A stretch of 15,000 nucleotides of DNA from Chromera velia (lineage: Eukaryota; Sar; Chromeraceae), in contig JAHBMJ010002361.1 in NCBI GenBank assembly GCA_018398765.1, positions 1 to 15,000 on the forward strand, written 5' to 3'. Shown here in pieces: positions 9,099 through 15,000 of the stretch; the first letter of the stretch is position 1; each line of letters opens with the position of its first letter. The translations under genes and the position numbers were made by a program. The notes below the pieces were generated by a model. It was not told the origin of the DNA. It saw only the letters and a list, made by a program, of their open reading frames with translations, and made no database searches.

Positions 9099-9589
9099 AC
9101 CCTTTGGCAAGACGTGATCCTATACCTCTATACATCTAGCGGGCCCTCCTCTAAAAGGACTCATATATAAACAACATAAAGTGACGATAAAAGCTTAAAT
9201 GGAAGGTGTGGTGGCGCCTGCAGAGCCTTTAGCCGAGCGTTTGAGCGTCGTCGCCGCATATCGCCGCCACTCACCGTTTCTAAACAATTATATTTCAGCA
9301 AGAAAAATATATTCCAACAAATGTAACAGTAAGAGCAGTGAGAGAAGAGAATTTGAAAGACCGTCTGTGAAACAGTCAGTAAAAGCGAACGGACACCCAC
9401 CCATCTACCACGTTTTTTTTTTTGTGTACTCTGTTTTCTCCAATCAGAAGCCTTAGCAGCAATGTCGGGCTGACTACTCGGATAGGGAACTCAGGCAACT
9501 GGGGAAGGACTATTCTGTCTTGGTTGGCATGAGGTTAACGGGGGGGAACTCAGAGCAATGGGGACATTTCCATAGACGGTGCAGTGGGA
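9099..9589. other. Sequence between the two 101-bp repeats, no gene supported
   Basis: Contains short open frames on both strands (for example a plus-strand frame at 9199-9456) without recognisable motifs or splice context. A poly-T run lies at about 9412-9423. The sequence could be the interior of a small non-autonomous element bounded by the repeats. Confidence 0.4.
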
Positions 9590-9690
9590 GCCTTCTAGGA
9601 TCCCTTTTGGATGATGACGCTTAAGAAAGAGCTAAAGCATAGCTTAGCCTTTCCTGCGTGCATCGGCCACCCTATGGCTTGTCGGGGCCA
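9590..9690. repeat. 101-bp direct repeat, copy 2
   Basis: Second copy of the repeat at 8998-9098, with CCTTTTGGATGATGACGC in place of CTTTTTGGACGATGACGC. It overlaps the 3' end of the minus-strand open frame 9595-10044. Confidence 0.85.
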
Positions 9691-10044
9691 TGCATGCATA
9701 CCTTGATATAGACGGCCGGGAAACCAGTTCTCTTCAGAGACAGTGTCTCTCCGCGATTTTGCAAGTTGGGTAAGTTCTTGCATGCCTTGAGGGGGCGGCC
9801 CCCGGCAGCATACGGAGCCATCTGTAGGGGCGCGCCACGCGGCTAAAAAGCCGCGTGCGCACTTTAATGCATTAACAAAACTATAGAGAGATGTGAGAGA
9901 GATGTCAACAGCTCTGCAAGCCTCGTCGTAGTTTGTGATGGAATGCATACATGGAATAAGTATAGAATAAAAAGTAATAAAAAGCCGTGCACTGTATGTA
10001 TGGGACTGGAGATTATGTCGAATTGAACCCCAGACGGTGCACAT
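9595..10044 (-). CDS. Hypothetical 149-codon open frame, doubtful gene
   Basis: This is the longest low-bias open frame in the gene-poor stretch. I do not recognise it. One part (YDEACRAVDISLTSLYSF followed by ARGFLAAW) faintly resembles a helix-turn-helix of the kind found in homing-endonuclease-associated (NUMOD-like) modules. Its C-terminal third overlaps the 101-bp repeat, and a 22-bp hairpin lies inside it. It may be a fragment of a mobile element or chance; nothing shows that it is expressed. Confidence 0.2.
   Translation of the reverse strand: MCTVWGSIRHNLQSHTYSARLFITFYSILIPCMHSITNYDEACRAVDISLTSLYSFVNALKCARGFLAAWRAPTDGSVCCRGPPPQGMQELTQLAKSRRDTVSEENWFPGRLYQGMHAWPRQAIGWPMHAGKAKLCFSSFLSVIIQKGS
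9836..9857. other. Perfect GC-rich hairpin
   Basis: CACGCGGCT and AGCCGCGTG are exact reverse complements separated by AAAA, giving a 9-bp stem with a 4-base loop. It lies in a short GC-rich island inside AT-rich DNA. It is not followed by a T run on the plus strand and should not be read as a bacterial terminator. Confidence 0.8.
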
Positions 10045-10619
10045 ACAAATTAATATCTAACACCAATTATAGTCTAGATTATACTATGTTATATTATAAT
10101 CATACTTATAGTTATGGTTCTTATTATTTTGATCCCTCTAATAATATATAACTACAATTGGCTGGTTTAAGTTATATATGCTAAGTTTATAATACTAGTT
10201 TATAATGTTAAGTTTAGTACAACCTGTCAATTTGCGTTAATTGTTGAACCATCTATTCAAACATTGCTCCTCCTTCTAACAGCCAGTCACTGCTATATTG
10301 ACCGTGAAATCCTGTAAAATTAAACACAAACAATAAGTGGAAAAGAGCGCCTAAAATAACTTCTATTCTCATTCAGGCGACGTGGAATGGTAGGTATGCC
10401 TTTCTCATATGTTTAAAAATGTGAGAATCACTACTTTTCAGTCTGAACTCTATTTCAAGCCAAAAGCCCCCCCCCCTCCGTGCCACTGCCTAGCAGTACC
10501 TGCGCCCCTCTCCGGCCCCACAAAGCTGTGATGCTATGTCTCTGGATTTTGAGAAATTTTTAAATCAGGAGCAGTTATTTTTCATGATGAATGATGCATG
10601 AATTCAATTTGTCTTGCAG
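10045..10619. other. AT-rich 5' flank of the USP gene, no feature recognised
   Basis: Strongly AT-rich to about 10440, then mixed. It presumably holds the upstream intron or promoter of the USP gene. A good acceptor (caatttgtcttgcag) ends at 10619, so at least the last part is likely intronic. No earlier exon was found. Confidence 0.4.
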
Positions 10620-10688
10620 TGTCCAAATAGGATGTGTGGCTTACAGAACCATCCAACCACCACCTGCACGGAAGAGAGGGAGTGACAG
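10620..10688 (+). other. Possible upstream USP exon ending in an in-frame TGA
   Basis: The strong acceptor at 10619 is followed by a frame reading CPNRMCGLQNHPTTTC, a Cys-rich pattern that could be a small zinc-binding motif. It is in the same frame as the Cys box but stops at TGA 10683-10685. Either the true acceptor is downstream, or the exon is not coding, or the gene is damaged or recoded here. Confidence 0.3.
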
Positions 10689-12892
<2,204 letters not shown>

Positions 12893-13026
12893 ACAGAAAA
12901 GAGTTTCAGTTGTGGAGATGAATTAAGACGATGTCTACATGTTGTTCTGTACAGAATTTTAAATTAAATTAAAACTTAGATTAACAATACTGTTTTTTAT
13001 TAACATAAAGAAGACCTTTAAGGCAG
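12893..13026 (+). other. 3' flank of the USP gene
   Basis: Short AT-rich stretch between the USP stop and the satellite array. ATTAAA occurs at 12963-12968 and could serve as a poly(A) signal. There is no other recognisable content. Confidence 0.4.
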
Positions 13027-14330
13027 CAATAGGTTTATATGAGAAGGCTTTACAGCTTCAATTTCAGCTTCTATTTCATTCTAATTCAAAAGCTATGATT
13101 ATTTATTTTCTTGGGTATAAAGTTGGGCCAGTCATGCATAGCAAACCTAACTGCATTCCTAGTCTGAAAAAATATTTTGCACTTTCACATTTTTTTTCTC
13201 TAAATCAAAAAAGCATTTCAACACAGTGATAGGTTTATATTAGAAAGCTTTACAGCTTCAATTTCAGCTTCTATCTCATTCTAATTCAAAAGTTATGATT
13301 ATTTATTTTCTTGGGTATAAAGTTGGACCAGTCATGCATAGCAAACCTAACTGCATTCCTACTCTGAAAAAATATTTTGCACTTTCACATTTTTTTTCTC
13401 TAAATCAAAAAAGCATTTCAACACAGTGATAGGTTTATATTAGAAGGCTTTACAGCTTCAATTTCAGCTTTTATCTCATTCTAATTCAAAAGTTATGAAT
13501 ATTTATTTTCTTGGTATAAAATTGGGCCAGTTATGTATAGCAAACCTGACTGCATTCCTAGTCTGAAAAAATATTTTGCACTTTCACATTTTTTTTCTCT
13601 AAATCAAAAAAGCATTTCAATACAGTGATAGGTTTATATGAGAAGGCTTTACAGCTTCAATTTCAGCTTCTATCTCATTCTAATTCAAAAGTTATAAATA
13701 TTTATTTTCTTGGTATATAATTGGGCCAGTTATGCATAGCAAACCTGACTGCATTCCTAGTCTGAAAAAATATTTTACACTTTCACACTTTTTTCTCTAA
13801 ATCAAAAAAGCATTTCAACACAGTGATAGGTTTATATGAGAAGGCTTTACAGCTTCAATTTCAGCTTCTATCTCATTCTAATTCAAAAGTTATGAATATT
13901 TATTTTCTTGGTATATAATTGGGCCAGTTATGCATAGCAAACCTAACTGCATTCCTAGTTTGAAAAAAGATTTTTACACTTTCACACTTTTTTCTCTAAA
14001 TCAAAAAAGCATTTCAACACAGTGATAGGTTTATATGAGAAGGCTTTACAGCTTCAATTTCAGCTTCTGTCTCATTCTAATTCAAAAGTTATGACTAGTT
14101 ATTTTCTTGGGTATAAAGTTGGGCCAGTCATGCATAGCAAACCTAACTGCATTCCTACTCTGAAAAAATATTTTGCACTGTCACATTTTTTTTCTTTAAA
14201 TCAAAAAAGCATTTCAACACAGTGATAGGTTTATATGAGAAGGCTTTACAGCTTCAATTTCAGCTTCTATCTCATTCTAATTCAAAAGTTATGAATATTT
14301 ATTTTCTTGGGTACTATAAAGTCGTTTTTA
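13027..14330. repeat. 200-bp tandem array, about 6.5 copies
   Basis: The landmark AGGTTTATAT occurs at 13031, 13231, 13431, 13630, 13828, 14027 and 14228, so the period is 198-200 bp. Units are highly similar, differing by point changes and 1-2 base indels. Copies 3-5 share a deletion variant (CTTGGTATA in place of CTTGGGTATA), which points to local amplification. The seventh copy stops near 14330. The repeats abut without spacers. Some copies hold a 66-codon frame closed by TGA at the next unit; others have internal stops, so this is not taken as a gene. Confidence 0.93.
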
Positions 14331-14385
14331 TATTAATAGGGCTTCACCTTTTGATGAATTGATCACTTTAAAATTGAATTGAAAC

Positions 14386-15000
14386 TCAATTTGCGAGTCC
14401 AATTCCGACTGCCCAATCATGCCAGAATCTGTTCCACACATCTTTGCGATTCATTTGTCTCCATTGGATTGCAAAAAAGTGATCCAAGATTTTTTCTTGG
14501 TTGTAAGCCTGCTTGGGAATCATTCGCGCAAGTCCTGAATTCTTTCCCTCAACAGTATTAATGTGTGCAAGGTCTTCTGGCAACTCTGCTATCACTGTTC
14601 CAAAATCAACGAACTCTCTCTTATGACAAACTCTGTAATGCGCCTCAAACAACGCTTTTCCAGGTGCATCATAAGAAGCCAGCATATCAGTCAGAAGAAT
14701 TGACTCCGGATGAACATGCTGAAGAAGAACATTAAACAAGGTGTGGGCTGACTTGTTTCCAATGGGGAATGCAAACCACCGTGGATTCTCTCCGTCGTCC
14801 TCTATTCTTTCAACTCCTACCACGCATGTGACTCCTTCTACCCTTCTCTCCATGTAGAACTTCCTTTTCCCAAACTTTTTTTCATCAACTTCAACGATGA
14901 TTCTCTTTCCATTTGCACGTTGCCCCCCTATTTTTTTCCCAGTCCCTTGATACCCGTTCTGGGCAGCTCCATCAGCTACAACACCTAAAAACGTTTTTGT
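14386..15000 (-). CDS. ISXO2/IS1595-type DDE transposase (Merlin), C-terminal part
   Basis: The frame is open from the right edge of the window to TGA at 14388-14386: 204 residues with the N-terminus outside. Counting from the edge, VEVDEKKFGKRKFY (D39) gives the first catalytic Asp, ILLTDMLASYD (D105) the second, and HINTVEGKNSGL (E151) the Glu. HYRVCHKREFVDF and ILDHFFAIQWRQMNR are the usual family landmarks around them. This is the DDE core shared by bacterial IS1595 elements and eukaryotic Merlin transposons; in a eukaryotic genome the latter is the fit. It catalyses cut-and-paste transposition. The frame is intact and all three acidic residues are present in the visible part, so the copy may be young. 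The residue after EG is Lys-Asn rather than the common Trp. The N-terminal zinc-binding region cannot be seen. Confidence 0.85.
   Translation of the reverse strand, partial: TKTFLGVVADGAAQNGYQGTGKKIGGQRANGKRIIVEVDEKKFGKRKFYMERRVEGVTCVVGVERIEDDGENPRWFAFPIGNKSAHTLFNVLLQHVHPESILLTDMLASYDAPGKALFEAHYRVCHKREFVDFGTVIAELPEDLAHINTVEGKNSGLARMIPKQAYNQEKILDHFFAIQWRQMNRKDVWNRFWHDWAVGIGLAN

Larger units (their letters stand above)
13027..15000 (-). mobile_element. Merlin-type DNA transposon, partial, possibly including the tandem array
   Basis: The transposase stop is only about 56 bp from the end of the 200-bp array, so the element terminus must lie either in that short gap, inside the array, or left of it. 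I could not identify terminal inverted repeats, because the other end is outside the window. The left boundary given here is therefore only a proposal. Confidence 0.35.

Noticed and set aside
14022-14225. 67-codon open frame in copy 6 of the 200-bp repeat (copy 1 is also open)
   Set aside because: Copies 2, 3 and 4 have in-frame stops at the same place or nearby, and the starts are not ATG, so there is no sign of selection for coding.
13027-14330. CRISPR array
   Set aside because: Units of about 200 bp abut directly without spacers and the context is eukaryotic; it is a satellite-type tandem array.

Overview
This window is eukaryotic nuclear DNA. Coding sequence comes in short exons bounded by GT...AG introns of about 80-700 bp, most with a pyrimidine tract before the AG. 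The introns are full of dinucleotide and tetranucleotide microsatellites. There is no sign of operons, ribosome binding sites or bacterial gene density. The gene content (a plant-type At4g14100-like secreted protein, a diverged USP deubiquitinase, a lone Myb-like repeat joined to a protein kinase, and a Merlin-type transposase) fits a protist or alga. A chromerid or related alveolate is my guess, but the sequence does not settle the taxon.

Layout. (1) 1-3703, minus strand: 5' part of a split gene. Six exons, joined with matching phases, give a single Myb/SANT-like repeat followed by the N-lobe of a protein kinase (Gly-rich loop, catalytic Lys, probable alpha-C helix). The C-lobe is not found and should lie left of the window. 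(2) 3704-4486: divergent intergenic region, with a TATA-like site and an isolated, very GC-rich block. (3) 4487-6673, plus strand: five-exon gene for a 251-residue secreted protein of the uncharacterised At4g14100-like family. (4) 6674 to about 10619: gene-poor, repeat-derived DNA. It holds a reverse-transcriptase tail remnant, a 67-bp tandem repeat, a 260-bp TTCC-type tract, a 101-bp direct repeat pair and a strong hairpin. (5) 10689-12892, plus strand: ubiquitin-specific protease gene with Cys box, QQDAHE box, Cys-pair zinc site and His box over at least four exons. Its 5' end is unresolved because of an in-frame TGA. (6) 13027-14330: about 6.5 copies of a 200-bp tandem repeat. (7) 14386-15000, minus strand: C-terminal part of a DDE transposase of the ISXO2/IS1595 type (eukaryotic Merlin), running off the right edge.

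The three host genes show no obvious shared pathway. The kinase and the At4g14100-like gene are head to head and could share a promoter region. The most notable points are the Myb-repeat/kinase fusion, the two stop-free introns of length 3n built of (TC)n(TG)n, the tendency of intronic microsatellites to be C/T- or T/G-rich on the sense strand of their gene, and the satellite array lying directly against the transposase. All exon joins are my own reading from splice-site consensus, phase and family similarity, without transcript data.
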